From Pseudocalidococcus sp964653145 (GTDB lineage: Bacteria; Cyanobacteriota; Cyanobacteriia; Thermosynechococcales; Thermosynechococcaceae): a DNA stretch of 64,000 bases. The notes below the pieces were generated by a model. That model was not told the origin of the DNA. It was given only the letters and a program-made list of their open reading frames with translations, and made no database searches. Numbering within the stretch: position 1 is the first letter of the stretch; each line of letters starts with the position of its first letter. Both the position numbers and the translations under genes were made by a program. Location: positions 1 through 64,000 of the forward strand of contig CAZZCG010000015.1 in the NCBI GenBank assembly GCA_964653145.1. Direction: 5' to 3'. This document shows, one piece after another, positions 1 through 9,072 of this stretch.

Positions 1-372
1 TAGCGATAGGGAAAAACTGGCACTATCTAGAATTTGTTTAATTAGGTTTGCCCCATGAGTCAGCATCCAAAATCCCCAAAAAGCAAGCCCTAGGACTATA
101 TCATGCTGAAATTTCCCAGACCCAGCACAGAGTCGACACCTTCGCCCATTGTTCTGTCTCATTCCTCAGGGCAATGAATATACCTCCACAGAATTGCCAG
201 AAATTGAGTGTTCTCACTGGAATCAGAAGTCAGATGTCATTGTCTGAACCAGTCATGCACGGGTAGAAAACTGCGCAATGATAAAGGGGCGATCTATTCG
301 TGGAAATTCTCTTTTGCATGGAACCCGACATCCCAGAGAATATACGAGGATGTAATTTGTGAATCCCCGATC
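1..372. other. Upstream intergenic stretch, no supported gene
   Basis: No reading frame here has a convincing start, ribosome binding site or recognisable protein. The open frame of the next gene runs back to about 208, but that extension lacks any resemblance to a secreted-protein N terminus. The stretch probably holds the promoter and leader of the DUF3370 gene; I cannot place a specific promoter. Confidence 0.4.
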
Positions 373-1713
373 GTGCTACCCACTCTTCCTGCTTTCATTA
401 GTCTTTATCTCGCCCAGGCCCCGCTGATACCCCCCCCAGAAATTATTCGTCCTGATGAGGTTCGGGCCTTGCCGGGGCAACTCGATCAAGTGCCTGTGTT
501 TAACAGTAATAGCCCCGAGAAAATTGAACAGGAAGGTATTTTACTCTCCACACTCAACCCTGCCGGAAAAGAAAATCCTGCGGCCCATTTGAATTTTGGT
601 TTTTCTGACCGATTTGATATTTTTGCGCACCATGTGACAAAAGCAGCTCCCGTTCCGGCTCCCCAGGTGATGTATTTGGGGCTATTAGTAGAAAACCCAA
701 ATAAACGGCCAGTGCGTATTCTCGTCCTCCAGGCCAATACCCGTCTGACTACCCATGCCCCGTTTGTGAATTTACCCAGCCAGGTTTTGGATCAACGGAA
801 TCGAGTTTTTGCTGGCCCAGGTAGTCGCACCAGTGGCGATTTTTTAAGACGGGAACGGGATGATATTTTTCCAGCAGCCTATGAAATTCCGCCCCAGTCC
901 AGTCAGATGTTGACTGTGTTACCAATTCCAGCTAGTGCCCTCAATGGTCGAACTGTGCTGATGCGGCTGTTTAGTAATGGCCCGGTGAACTTAGCGACTT
1001 TGGCTCTCTGGGAAAAACCCGGCCCCGACAAGGTTCCAACTCTCGCTGACTGGCAAGGACTGGCCCAAGCCGGAGCTTTATCTACCCCCCGCGACCGTCC
1101 GCCAACCCCTCTCAATCAAACCAGTGGTCAATTTATCTATGGCCGGGTGGCCGGTGTCTCCCAAGGTTCTCAATGGCGGGCAACTGTGACGGATCGGCCG
1201 GAAGTCCCCTATTTGACAATTCCCGCCCCTAACCAAGCTATTTCCTATGCCCTTAACACCCTTGATCGCGGAACACTGGGTACCAAACAAATTCAAAGCG
1301 CGCCGATGCTGGTTCGCTATCCCGACACAGCCTACCGCAGTCATGGCAATTATGGTGTTGTCTACGAGCTAACCTTTCCGTTACACAATCCTTCTCCCCA
1401 GGCCCAGCAAGTTGCCGTCCGTTTGCAAACTCCAATTAAAGAAGATCAACTGTCCCAGGCCGGGTTACGGTATTTTACGACTCCTCCCAATCAAATCTTT
1501 TTTCGCGGCCCGGTTCGGCTTGAATACGAGGACAATGGCAAAACCGAGACCAAATATTTTCATTTAGTCCAACGCCGCGGCCAACTGGGAGATGCCCTCC
1601 TCACGTTAGCGATTCCCCCCCAAAGTCAACGCAGGGTGAAAGTCGAGTTGGTTTACCCGCCAGATGCCACGCCGCCCCAAGTCCTGACCCTTGAAACCTT
1701 GTCGCCCCCTTAA
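373..1713 (+). CDS. DUF3370 family secreted protein
   Basis: The product is about 446 residues and matches my memory of the cyanobacterial DUF3370 family: a short hydrophobic N terminus ending in LAQA, then a proline-rich start, then the family-type segments PDEVRALPGQLDQVPVFNSN and FGFSDRFDIFAHH. I chose the GTG at 373 because it places this signal-peptide-like segment (LPTLPAFISLYLAQA) at the N terminus; the frame stays open back to 208 but that part looks non-coding. The protein is probably exported to periplasm or cell surface. Its biochemical role is unknown. The downstream 5'-nucleotidase gene is on the same strand 48 bases away and could be co-transcribed. Confidence 0.75.
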   Translation: MLPTLPAFISLYLAQAPLIPPPEIIRPDEVRALPGQLDQVPVFNSNSPEKIEQEGILLSTLNPAGKENPAAHLNFGFSDRFDIFAHHVTKAAPVPAPQVMYLGLLVENPNKRPVRILVLQANTRLTTHAPFVNLPSQVLDQRNRVFAGPGSRTSGDFLRRERDDIFPAAYEIPPQSSQMLTVLPIPASALNGRTVLMRLFSNGPVNLATLALWEKPGPDKVPTLADWQGLAQAGALSTPRDRPPTPLNQTSGQFIYGRVAGVSQGSQWRATVTDRPEVPYLTIPAPNQAISYALNTLDRGTLGTKQIQSAPMLVRYPDTAYRSHGNYGVVYELTFPLHNPSPQAQQVAVRLQTPIKEDQLSQAGLRYFTTPPNQIFFRGPVRLEYEDNGKTETKYFHLVQRRGQLGDALLTLAIPPQSQRRVKVELVYPPDATPPQVLTLETLSPP

Positions 1714-1761
1714 GCCGGACTTAATCCTGAAGGAGTACCCTAGAAAAAATTTCTCAATGCC

Positions 1762-2688
1762 ATGCCCAACTCCCTTGCCGAAAAATTAGTCATCGGGGTG
1801 GCCTCCAGTGCCCTATTTGACTTAAGTGAATCCCATCAGGTGTTTATTGAACAAGGAAGCGAGGTCTATCGGCAGTTTCAACAGGAAAAGCGTCAGGTTC
1901 CCCTACCCTTGGGTGTGGCATTCCCTTTTATCAAGCGGTTTCTCTCCATTAACCAGGCCCATGCCGAACAGCAACCCGTTGAGGTGATTCTGCTTTCCAA
2001 AAATGATCCAGATACCGGGCAACGGGTCTTTAACAGCATCAAGCACTATGGCCTGGGGATTACGCGAGCTGGTTTCCTCAGTGGTAAATCTCCCCACCCC
2101 TACATTCCGGCCTTTAATATTGCCTTATTTTTATCCGCCAATGAAGTCGATGTGCGCCAGGCCCTGCAAGCTGGTCATCCCGCCGGTATGGTTTTACCCT
2201 CGGAGATTACCGATGAAGAAACGGATCGGGAGCTCCGAATTGCCTTTGATTTTGATGGGGTGTTAGCGGATGATGAGGCTGAAGCGGTTTACTTTTCCGG
2301 GGATTTAGATTCATTCCAGGCCCATGAAATCCAAAAAGCCCATGTCCCCCACAATCCTGGCCCCTTGAGTCAACTCTTTAAAAAATTAGCCGCCTTTCAA
2401 CGTCTTGAATCCGAACGTAGCCAAACCGATGCCAAGTATCAGCGTATTCTCAGAACCGCGATTATTACGGCCCGCAATTCCCCCGCCAGTGAACGGGTTG
2501 TGACCACCTTGAAGGCCTGGGGTGTGATTCCCGATGAAACGTTCTTTTTAGGGGGCCTGGAAAAACGCTCTATTCTGGAAGTGATGAAACCCCACATCTT
2601 TTTTGATGATCAAATGACACATTTGTCCTCAGTTGCGAAAAACATTCCCTCTGTGCATGTGCCGTTTGGGGTGCGTAACCTTAACTGA
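1762..2688 (+). CDS. 5'-nucleotidase, cytosolic NT5C1-like family
   Basis: A 308-residue protein with an N terminus (EKLVIGVASSALFDLSESH) and a central FDFDGVLADDEAE segment typical of the PF06189 5'-nucleotidase family, which dephosphorylates nucleoside 5'-monophosphates in the cytoplasm. The FDFDGVL segment near residue 161 is the likely HAD-like nucleophile motif; a DDQ segment near the C terminus (FFDDQMTH) is the likely second acidic motif. The ATG at 1762 follows another ATG in a different frame at 1757. The next gene starts 7 bases after the stop, so the two are probably an operon. The assignment to the family is firm; the preferred nucleotide is not visible. Confidence 0.85.
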   Translation: MPNSLAEKLVIGVASSALFDLSESHQVFIEQGSEVYRQFQQEKRQVPLPLGVAFPFIKRFLSINQAHAEQQPVEVILLSKNDPDTGQRVFNSIKHYGLGITRAGFLSGKSPHPYIPAFNIALFLSANEVDVRQALQAGHPAGMVLPSEITDEETDRELRIAFDFDGVLADDEAEAVYFSGDLDSFQAHEIQKAHVPHNPGPLSQLFKKLAAFQRLESERSQTDAKYQRILRTAIITARNSPASERVVTTLKAWGVIPDETFFLGGLEKRSILEVMKPHIFFDDQMTHLSSVAKNIPSVHVPFGVRNLN

Positions 2689-2694
2689 CCTTCC

Positions 2695-3924
2695 ATGACC
2701 CATCCCCTGATTACCCAGGCCCTGCGCGAGTTGGCCCCAACTTTCCATGACATTGATTTACGGGTTAAAGATAACCTGGCAAAAGTTTTAACTGCCTTTC
2801 AACGTCATCGGGTTGGCCCCCATCATTTCAGTAGCGTTTCCGGCTATGGGCATGGGGATTTGGGGCGAGAAGTCCTAGATCATGTGTTTGCCGAAGTCTT
2901 AGGGACGGAGGCGGCCCTAGTGCGTGTCCAATTTGTCTCTGGAACCCATGCCATTGCTGCGGCCTTGTATGGTGTTTTGCGGCCGGGGGATGAACTCCTA
3001 TCTGTGGTTGGAAGTCCCTATGACACCTTAGAGGAAGTGATCGGTATCCGGGGGGAAAATCAAGGCTCGTTGCGGGATTTTGGAATTAGCTACCGACAAA
3101 TTGAACTAACTCCGGCTGGAACTCCAGAATGGCCGGCCATTGCTGAATCCTTAACACCTAAAACTAAAGTGGTGACGATTCAACGCTCCTGTGGTTACAG
3201 TTGGCGGCCGAGTTTAAGTATTGAAGACATTGGCAAGATCATTGGCCTGGTTAAGCAGCAAAACCCAAGCGTCATTTGTTTTGTCGATAACTGTTACGGC
3301 GAACTGACGGATATCCGAGAACCCAGCTCAGTGGGAGCAGACTTAATGGCTGGTTCGTTAATTAAAAACTTGGGCGGCACCATTGTCACCGCTGGGGGAT
3401 ATGTGGCCGGGCGGCAAGAATTGGTTGAACAAGCAGCCTGTCGGTTAACCACCCCTGGAATTGGCAGTGAAGGTGGCGCCACCTTTGATCAAAATCGGCT
3501 GTTGTTTCAAGGATTATTCCTGGCGCCCCAAATGGTGGGTGAAGCGTTGAAGGGCAATTATTTAACCGGGTATGTCTTTTCTCAATTAGGTTATCCTGTC
3601 AACCCTGCCCCCTTAGCCCCCCGTCGTGATGTGATTCAAGCGATTCAACTGGGCACACCCCAAAAACTGATTGCCTTTTGTCGAGCCTTACAACAATTTT
3701 CACCGATTGGTTCCTACCTTGATCCGATTCCTGCACCGATGCCTGGATATGAGTCAGAACTGGTCATGGCTGGGGGCACGTTTATTGATGGGAGTACAGC
3801 TGAGTTTTCTGCAGATGGCCCCTTACGGGAACCCTATGTGGTGTTTTGTCAGGGCGGAACCCATTGGACTCATGTTGCTCTTGGCCTGGAAGCTGTCCTT
3901 AAAGCCTTAGACCCGAATTCGTAA
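2695..3924 (+). CDS. Methionine gamma-lyase family PLP-dependent protein
   Basis: A 409-residue fold-type-I PLP protein of the family long annotated as aluminium resistance protein or methionine gamma-lyase family (PF06838). Visible features are FVSGTHAIAAALYGVLRPGD (cofactor-binding front), FVDNCYGELTD (aspartate that contacts the pyridine ring) and SLIKNLGGTIVTAGGY, in which the lysine is the expected Schiff-base residue. The glycine-rich C-terminal segment CQGGTHW is also typical. It begins 7 bases after the nucleotidase stop. The family probably acts on sulfur amino acids, but the true substrate in cyanobacteria is not established. Confidence 0.85.
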   Translation: MTHPLITQALRELAPTFHDIDLRVKDNLAKVLTAFQRHRVGPHHFSSVSGYGHGDLGREVLDHVFAEVLGTEAALVRVQFVSGTHAIAAALYGVLRPGDELLSVVGSPYDTLEEVIGIRGENQGSLRDFGISYRQIELTPAGTPEWPAIAESLTPKTKVVTIQRSCGYSWRPSLSIEDIGKIIGLVKQQNPSVICFVDNCYGELTDIREPSSVGADLMAGSLIKNLGGTIVTAGGYVAGRQELVEQAACRLTTPGIGSEGGATFDQNRLLFQGLFLAPQMVGEALKGNYLTGYVFSQLGYPVNPAPLAPRRDVIQAIQLGTPQKLIAFCRALQQFSPIGSYLDPIPAPMPGYESELVMAGGTFIDGSTAEFSADGPLREPYVVFCQGGTHWTHVALGLEAVLKALDPNS

Positions 3925-4553
3925 ATTTCAAAGACCATGGCAACGAAACCCAACAATTAAATCACGAGCGATGTAGCAAACAGCAATGATTCGTGAAATT
4001 AGCATTCGATTTTATCTTTATTACGAAGCTTTGATTTCAGCCTGGCTTTGGGAAATGGCTATTCGTTAATCAGTCCTTTGATGAGTAGTTATTCTCACAT
4101 ATCAAGACTCACTGCTATGGACCAAAGTATCTCGATAGGATTAAAGCTTGGAAAGTAAGGGGGTAGAGAGGAGACGATTATCCCCGCATTACCGTGAGTT
4201 TCCAGAATCCTGGGCCGATTGTGAATCCTATGGTTATCAGAACAACATCATGATCGGGTCTGAGATGGGAAAGTGAGTGCTGTTGAATGAACTGGAGAAA
4301 ATCATTGATGTTCATTAAACTTTAAATTCTCCCCTATCGCAGCCCAGCAGGAGTGAGCTATTCCTCCAGTCACCTTGGTCTTTTGTCCTTCATACACCTG
4401 TTGGAGAGGATAAGCACGTTTACCGCATACTGAGAGTCCAGTCACCTATAAAATTAGGAGTTTATGCTATGTCGAAGCCCTCAGAATACTGCTACTTCAT
4501 TGCGAGATTCTGAATTGGATCATAGTATTGCAAAAACGTTGAGGCATAGTTCT
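3925..4553. other. Gene-poor stretch holding a transposase remnant
   Basis: No intact gene is supported. Between about 4105 and 4214 the minus strand encodes a fragment of an IS630-type transposase, described separately. The remainder has stops in all frames and is probably decayed insertion-sequence DNA plus the upstream region of the next gene. Confidence 0.5.
4105..4214 (-). pseudogene. IS630-family transposase C-terminal fragment
   Basis: Read on the minus strand the segment translates as RILETHGNAGIIVSSLPPYF followed by PSFNPIEILWSIAVSL. The LPPY-P-x-NPIE-x-W pattern is the hallmark of the C-terminal end of the IS630 DDE domain, where the final glutamate is catalytic. There is no intact frame on either side, so this is a relic. 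Its edges and inverted repeats cannot be defined from the sequence. Confidence 0.6.
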
Positions 4554-5066
4554 ATGTTATTGAATGGTTGGAGTGATTTCTTCACAATGACTGGGTCGGC
4601 GGGTGCAACCCTTTTAGGGTTATTGTTTATTGTCGTCACGCTTGGCACAGGCGTTTCAACCTCCCGAAAGCTAGATATCGCGCGTGCATTATTAACTCCT
4701 GCCTTGTACAGCTTTGCTCAAGTTCTACTCCAGGGCATGGTAGTACTGGTACCGTGGAAATTTAATTGGCAAAGTGGTGTTATTTTTGTCGTGATTGGGA
4801 TATTTGACTCAATCTATCGAATCAATGCAGTTCGTATGCGGAGTAAACTTCGTTTAAGGGCCATTCAGAGCAAGATAGACAGGATATTCCACAACGTAAC
4901 TCCAATCATCGCCAGCGTTATCCTGATCTATGGTGGCGCTGGGCTGATCGCTGGAGAGGCTTTTGCCCCTTTTGCCATAGCAAGCTCAACCACACTTTTC
5001 CTGGTTTCTGGGATCTATCGGACTTGGGGCGAAACCCTCGCGTTAATCGCCCCCCCCGACAATTAG
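4554..5066 (+). CDS. Small membrane protein of unknown function
   Basis: About 170 residues with four predicted hydrophobic segments: MTGSAGATLLGLLFIVVTLG near the N terminus, then ALYSFAQVLLQGMVVLV, VIFVVIGIFDSIYRI and a C-terminal pair around ASVILIYGGAGLIAGEAFAP and IASSTTLFLVSGIY. The opening hydrophobic block after a short GWSDFF lead is common to a widespread but uncharacterised family of bacterial membrane proteins. The frame is open back to an ATG at 4464, but the shorter start at 4554 agrees better with that family. No role can be assigned. Confidence 0.55.
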   Translation: MLLNGWSDFFTMTGSAGATLLGLLFIVVTLGTGVSTSRKLDIARALLTPALYSFAQVLLQGMVVLVPWKFNWQSGVIFVVIGIFDSIYRINAVRMRSKLRLRAIQSKIDRIFHNVTPIIASVILIYGGAGLIAGEAFAPFAIASSTTLFLVSGIYRTWGETLALIAPPDN

Positions 5067-5277
5067 GAGAGGGTTCCCTAGCTGCATCTTGAACAATACT
5101 GGGCATCACCGAGTCCCAAATTCAAGAGAGGTAGCGTTCGTCTACTATAGGCTGCTTAGCTTCGAAAGAAGACAATAAGATAATGTAGAAATGACTGAAA
5201 CCATTACTGGCAGTACCAGTGAATGTCTCAGCAATGCAAAAAATGAGTATTACTTTTAAATATTTAGAGTATCTGAG

Positions 5278-5958
5278 TTATTTTGCAAGTTCTTTGATTT
5301 TCTTGTCACAATAAGATACTTTATTTTCTGAAACTTTTACTGCACCTTGTGTTGTTAAGAATTGGAAAACTTCATCTGCTTTTTCAGGAAAGTCTTTAAA
5401 CTTATTTTTAATGCTATTAAGCAGAGTATCTTTCCTGACTGGTCTATTTTTGCTGTAGGTGACAAGATGCGTACAATAAATTTTGATTGGTGAGACTGAA
5501 GCCGTAGTTTCAACCGTAGTTATAGTAGCTTTAGTACTGCTATTTTCTCTTTCTTCTTTTTTATTGCCTATACGTTCTGCCGAGCGTCCCTGAGCCTTAA
5601 GCAAATTTACAACATGATCTAAGCCAGTATCATTGGAAATGATTACAAAATGTGTTTCTCTATTCAACTCTTGCATTAAGGCTCCAGCAAAAAAGGAAAT
5701 ACCAAAATCTGCTGCGTTTTTACCACCACTAGTCATCTTGAAGATTCTTAACTTATTTGAGCTAACTGTTACACTTAATGGGATGAGCCAGTCAAGAGGT
5801 ATTCTTGCTCCAGTCTGGGCATAGCAAATCAAAACTTGTGAGAATTGTTCTAACTTTTCTGGTAGCTGATCAATTTGACCTGGGCAATTTTCTAAATCAA
5901 TCAACAGTACTCTGTCCACATCACCATTTTTACGGGTATTTTCCTTACTATCAAGCAT
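5278..5958 (-). CDS. NYN/PIN-like domain protein, putative nuclease
   Basis: A 226-residue protein. The first 130 residues carry the acidic pattern of a NYN/PIN-type RNase fold: VLLIDLENCP, VLICYAQTGAR, GGKNAADFGISFFAGAL and VIISNDTGLDHVV. The aspartates in LIDLEN, AADF and SNDTGLD would form the metal site. A Ser/Thr-rich linker of about 20 residues then leads to a C-terminal domain of about 75 residues rich in Lys and Phe, possibly a winged helix. It sits alone in the accessory island. Proteins of this class cleave RNA or act as toxins or defence effectors; I infer nuclease activity only from the motifs. Confidence 0.6.
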   Translation of the reverse strand: MLDSKENTRKNGDVDRVLLIDLENCPGQIDQLPEKLEQFSQVLICYAQTGARIPLDWLIPLSVTVSSNKLRIFKMTSGGKNAADFGISFFAGALMQELNRETHFVIISNDTGLDHVVNLLKAQGRSAERIGNKKEERENSSTKATITTVETTASVSPIKIYCTHLVTYSKNRPVRKDTLLNSIKNKFKDFPEKADEVFQFLTTQGAVKVSENKVSYCDKKIKELAK

Positions 5959-6067
5959 TGTTAGTTATGAATATAAGATTACAAAAAGTCAACAAAATCA
6001 ACACTTTAGATGAATTTCAGTCTGGGCGTAATTACCAAGAACTGACTTCGTCTACCCTTGCGTTTAT

Positions 6068-6448
6068 TTAGATTGTGTTTAAATCATCCTGTGCTCGTAT
6101 CTTGCCAAGAAAAACTTGCTTCATATTGCCGCTGGACTGCCAACTCAAAACCAAGAGATAGGTTGTCAAGAATAGACTACCGCCAAAAAGAGCCAATATC
6201 GAAAGAAGTATACCCATGCCTGAGAATTGATGTCGCCATGCAACCCAAAGGGCTGAGAGTATAAGCATAAACAAGAAGTCAAGGTTAAATTGCCCAGGCC
6301 AGCCTATAGCCGCCATGTCTCCAAAGAAAATATTGAGTAGGCCAAAGCCATGATTTGCGATGACGACGCCCGTATAGCCCACAAGAATAGTCAACAGGAT
6401 GCCCAACAAAGTGCGAAATGCAAGCACAGGAAATCCCTCAAAATCCAT
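6068..6448 (-). CDS. Small integral membrane protein, uncharacterised
   Basis: About 126 residues with three or four membrane spans: LAFRTLLGILLTILVGYTG, a second segment after HGFGLLNIFFGDM, LDFLFMLILSALWVAW and MGILLSILALFGGSLFLTTY. The internal pattern GDM-GWPGQFNLDF-LSALWVAWRH recurs in an uncharacterised bacterial membrane family as I remember it. I chose the ATG at 6448; the open frame continues to a TTG at 6541 but the extra residues look non-coding. No function can be assigned. Confidence 0.6.
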   Translation of the reverse strand: MDFEGFPVLAFRTLLGILLTILVGYTGVVIANHGFGLLNIFFGDMAAIGWPGQFNLDFLFMLILSALWVAWRHQFSGMGILLSILALFGGSLFLTTYLLVLSWQSSGNMKQVFLGKIRAQDDLNTI

Positions 6449-6795
6449 GTCAGTAGGAGTATAGCCTGACTTTTGATTCACGCACAGATCTCCACTGATC
6501 ACTTTGAAGTTAAAGGTGTAGAAAGTCAAAGTAAGAGTCAATTCAACCCAAGCACTGATTCTTTAAGCCTATGATTTTTGAACTGCTTACCTGAGGCATC
6601 TCTCTGCGAGCAAAAAAAGTTGTAAAAATAAGCCAAATTTTTGAAGCAACTGAGTTCATGGCTCCTCAGAATTACAAGCAGTTTTATCACAGCAAGTCGC
6701 AATCCCCTGGTACTAGACCTCTTGCATAGGCCTAAGAGGATGAGAGATTGAGCTCAAAATTATAGATATAGCAAACCCTTTTAGATATGACATAA

Positions 6796-6981
6796 CTAGA
6801 GGATAATTTCGGTCATTTTATGAATGAACTTAACCAAAATGGTAATAGCAGGAAGGGAATTGGCTGCATTCTCCTCTTAAATAGCCTGCTCTAGGGAGTC
6901 TAGACCTTTCATACTTTGGTTAGCAGTCAGCAGAATCATTCGATTTGCCTGAGCAATCCGCTAAACCACACGGTCATTAAT
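6796..6981 (-). pseudogene. PIN-like (DUF5615-type) toxin remnant
   Basis: On the minus strand this region reads RIAQANRMILLTANQSMKGL then DSLEQAI, then a stop, then NSLPAITI, in one frame. This resembles the C-terminal half of PIN-like proteins that I recall as partners of DUF433 antitoxins (pattern MILLTANRNMKG-DSLEQ). At least two in-frame stops interrupt it and the catalytic N-terminal part is missing. It lies just downstream of the broken DUF433 gene, in the order expected for an antitoxin-toxin pair. Confidence 0.45.
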
Positions 6982-7108
6982 GTTGATTGATAAGTTAATT
7001 TACCTGAATATGAAAAAGCGAATCGGAAGTAATTCTAGCCACCCTTGACTCGCGATTTGCCCCATAAAATCTCTGCATGTCCACCCAGGTTGTGATCGAC
7101 TCAAAAGA

Positions 7109-7488
7109 TCATACTTCTAGTTCATGTTTGGCTTTCTGTTCTTGTAGTTTTGCCCAGAGAGCTGCTTGATCCGGCCTGGGAGGTTTCTTCGTAACGTGGG
7201 CAAGATGTTGCTGACTGCGCTCTTCCCAATACTGCCGATCTTCCTCAGCCTGTTTTAGAACCAGTTGATACTCTGCTTCCACGTAAGGGTGATTGGCTTC
7301 AATGTATGACAAAGCAGCATTAATCTCTGCCTCAGTTAGATAAACAAGGAGCGAATAAACTTTGGGGGATACTGCGCCGTTGCATAGTCCATGACATCGT
7401 AGAGGGTGATGCAAGTGCCCGCAATGGTTAATCCACGCTCTGTGCGAATAATCTTGGGTTGATGGTTGGATACTGTAGTCATATCCAT
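7109..7488 (-). pseudogene. Frameshifted DUF433 antitoxin-like gene
   Basis: From the ATG at 7488 the first frame reads PKIIRTERGLTIAGTCITLY, DVMDYATAQYPPKFIRSLF, then meets a TAA at 7336-7338. The continuation LTEAEINAALSYIEANHPYV lies in the next frame and runs to 7109. Joined, the two pieces give a full DUF433-type protein of about 125 residues, whose helix-turn-helix fold is known from VapB-like antitoxins. A single-base-scale indel near 7340-7346 explains the break. A purine-rich AGAGGT lies just before the start. It is probably a dead gene, though a sequencing error is possible. Confidence 0.65.
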
Positions 7489-7503
7489 AACCTCTAAAAA
7501 AGT

Positions 7504-7677
7504 CTATATGACAATATCATCGTAGCTCCATATTTCTAGCAATGTTTCTTGAGCACTAATCGTCACCTCAAAAATTCTTTCTTTGTAACTCTGGCTAAAC
7601 TACTCGGCAATACCTCTAGCGTTAGGAATAGCAAAGTAAAGAGGATTGTTGTGTCTCCTTGTATCAATTTGATTGGC
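7504..7677 (-). pseudogene. Unidentified coding remnant with an in-frame stop
   Basis: One minus-strand frame reads DTRRHNNPLYFAIPNARGIA, then a TAG, then FSQSYKERIFEVTISAQETL and LEIWSYDDIVI before a proper stop at 7504. The sequence has protein-like composition, so I read it as a small gene broken by one nonsense mutation. I do not recognise the family. It lies directly upstream of the DUF433 remnant and may belong to the same decayed cassette. Confidence 0.3.
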
Positions 7678-7844
7678 TTATTAGATAAGTACAGATTGTA
7701 TTCAGTCATACCGGTTTGGCAATAATAATTCTGCTTGAAGATTATAAAATATTATTTGTGTTTCAGTAAATTTAATTAAACGGTAATATCCCAAAGTACA
7801 ATAAGAATAAGCTACTAATAATTCAATGTTAATAATATAAGAAT

Positions 7845-8648
7845 ATGCAAAGAAGAAAAATTTTAATTGCAACTAAAACTTACCCATCTATAAGTACAAA
7901 ATATAAAGAGACTGTATGCACAGCAGGGATACTCTTGGACGAGGACGAGAAGCCTTTGCAGTGGATACGTATCTATCCTGTTAGATTCCGAGAGCTAGAT
8001 TTTGAGCAACGATACAAAAGGTGGTCTATTATTAGTGCTGAAATTGAGAGAAATGAAAAAGATTTTAGAGAAGAGAGCTATCGAATTAATGATACTTCAA
8101 TAAGCGTAGTTAGAGAAATAGGAACCAAAAATAACTGGGAAGAGCGTAAGTCTTTTGTCCTACCTTTGCAATTTAGGTCAATTAATGACATTCAAGCACA
8201 AGGAAAGTCTTTAGGAATAATTAAGCCCAAGAGCATAGAGAAATATTTTCTTAAGAAGACTGATCGTGAATGGAGTTCAAAGCAACAGGCCATACAGGAT
8301 CAAGGAGATTTATTTGAACCATCTGTAAACCTGGAAAAAATTCCCTATCAATTTGGCTACAAATTTACTGATGTAGATGGCTTAAAACACTCTTACACAA
8401 TAAGCGACTGGGAAATATCTCAACTTTATAGAACATGTAGGAATAAATCTAAATTCAAGACTCTTACAGAAAAAGAAAACGAAGCAGTATCTAAGGTTAA
8501 GCAAAAGCTAGAGAATGAGTTTCTATCTAAAAAAGACTTATACCTTATTGTTGGTAATCTTAAAAATCACTGCAAAGTTTTTATGATCATAGGAATCTTC
8601 TATCCTCCAAAAACTGAAATGCAAACCCCAAGTTTATTTGATTTGTAA
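7845..8648 (+). CDS. Uncharacterised 267-aa accessory protein
   Basis: The N terminus reads KILIATKTYPSISTKYKETV followed by CTAGILLDEDEKPLQWIRIY and PVRFREL, a compact region that looks like a small beta-rich domain. Later segments are SLGIIKPKSIEKYFL, HSYTISDWEISQLYR and, near the C terminus, LYLIVGNLKNHCKVFMIIGI followed by FYPPK and a terminal PSLFDL. I remember similar proteins in bacteria and archaea without an assigned role, sometimes beside DUF488 genes; that recollection is uncertain. The gene is AT-rich and is followed one base later by the DUF488 gene, so the two form a likely operon. No catalytic motif is clear. Confidence 0.6.
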   Translation: MQRRKILIATKTYPSISTKYKETVCTAGILLDEDEKPLQWIRIYPVRFRELDFEQRYKRWSIISAEIERNEKDFREESYRINDTSISVVREIGTKNNWEERKSFVLPLQFRSINDIQAQGKSLGIIKPKSIEKYFLKKTDREWSSKQQAIQDQGDLFEPSVNLEKIPYQFGYKFTDVDGLKHSYTISDWEISQLYRTCRNKSKFKTLTEKENEAVSKVKQKLENEFLSKKDLYLIVGNLKNHCKVFMIIGIFYPPKTEMQTPSLFDL

Positions 8649-8649
8649 A

Positions 8650-9072
8650 ATGTCTCACCTAAAAATAACTTCAAGAAAACTCATACTGACTTTTGGCTAT
8701 GGCAATCGAAAAGATTACGATGCGTTCCTTGACTATCTAAAGGAATTTAATGTTGCTTGTGTGATTGATGTAAGGTTAAATCCCCGTGCTTGGTCTAGGA
8801 AATGGTATGGAGATGCTCTTGAAAAACTTTGTACCTCTCAAAATATTCAATATTTTTCTAAAGCATCTCTCGGTAATTTATCGGGATGCAGTCACTGGAT
8901 TCCTCCTGAAAATAAAGAAGCAGAACAAACCTTGTCTGAAGTTGCTGAGTTACTTGAAACCGGGAACGTTCTATTACTCTGTGCTGAGATGGATTCTTCA
9001 AAATGCCATAGAGTTGAGGTGGCAGCTAAACTGCAAGATTTAACCAGTGCTTTAGTCAAACATCTTAAGTAA
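8650..9072 (+). CDS. DUF488 family protein
   Basis: About 140 residues. The protein has the DUF488 pattern: LTFGYGNRKDYDAFLDYLKE at the N terminus, CVIDVRLNPRAW, WYGDALEKL, and a C-terminal LLCAEMDSSKCHRVEVA in which the Cys and the CHR are the most conserved positions of the family. I chose the ATG at 8650, one base after the upstream stop; the open frame extends 12 bases further into the upstream gene with a TTG. DUF488 proteins have no settled activity. Coupling to the 267-aa protein suggests the two work together. Confidence 0.75.
   Translation: MSHLKITSRKLILTFGYGNRKDYDAFLDYLKEFNVACVIDVRLNPRAWSRKWYGDALEKLCTSQNIQYFSKASLGNLSGCSHWIPPENKEAEQTLSEVAELLETGNVLLLCAEMDSSKCHRVEVAAKLQDLTSALVKHLK

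Noticed and set aside
48..266. 72-codon frame at the left edge of the window
   Set aside because: No start signal, no recognisable family; overlaps the non-coding extension before the DUF3370 gene.
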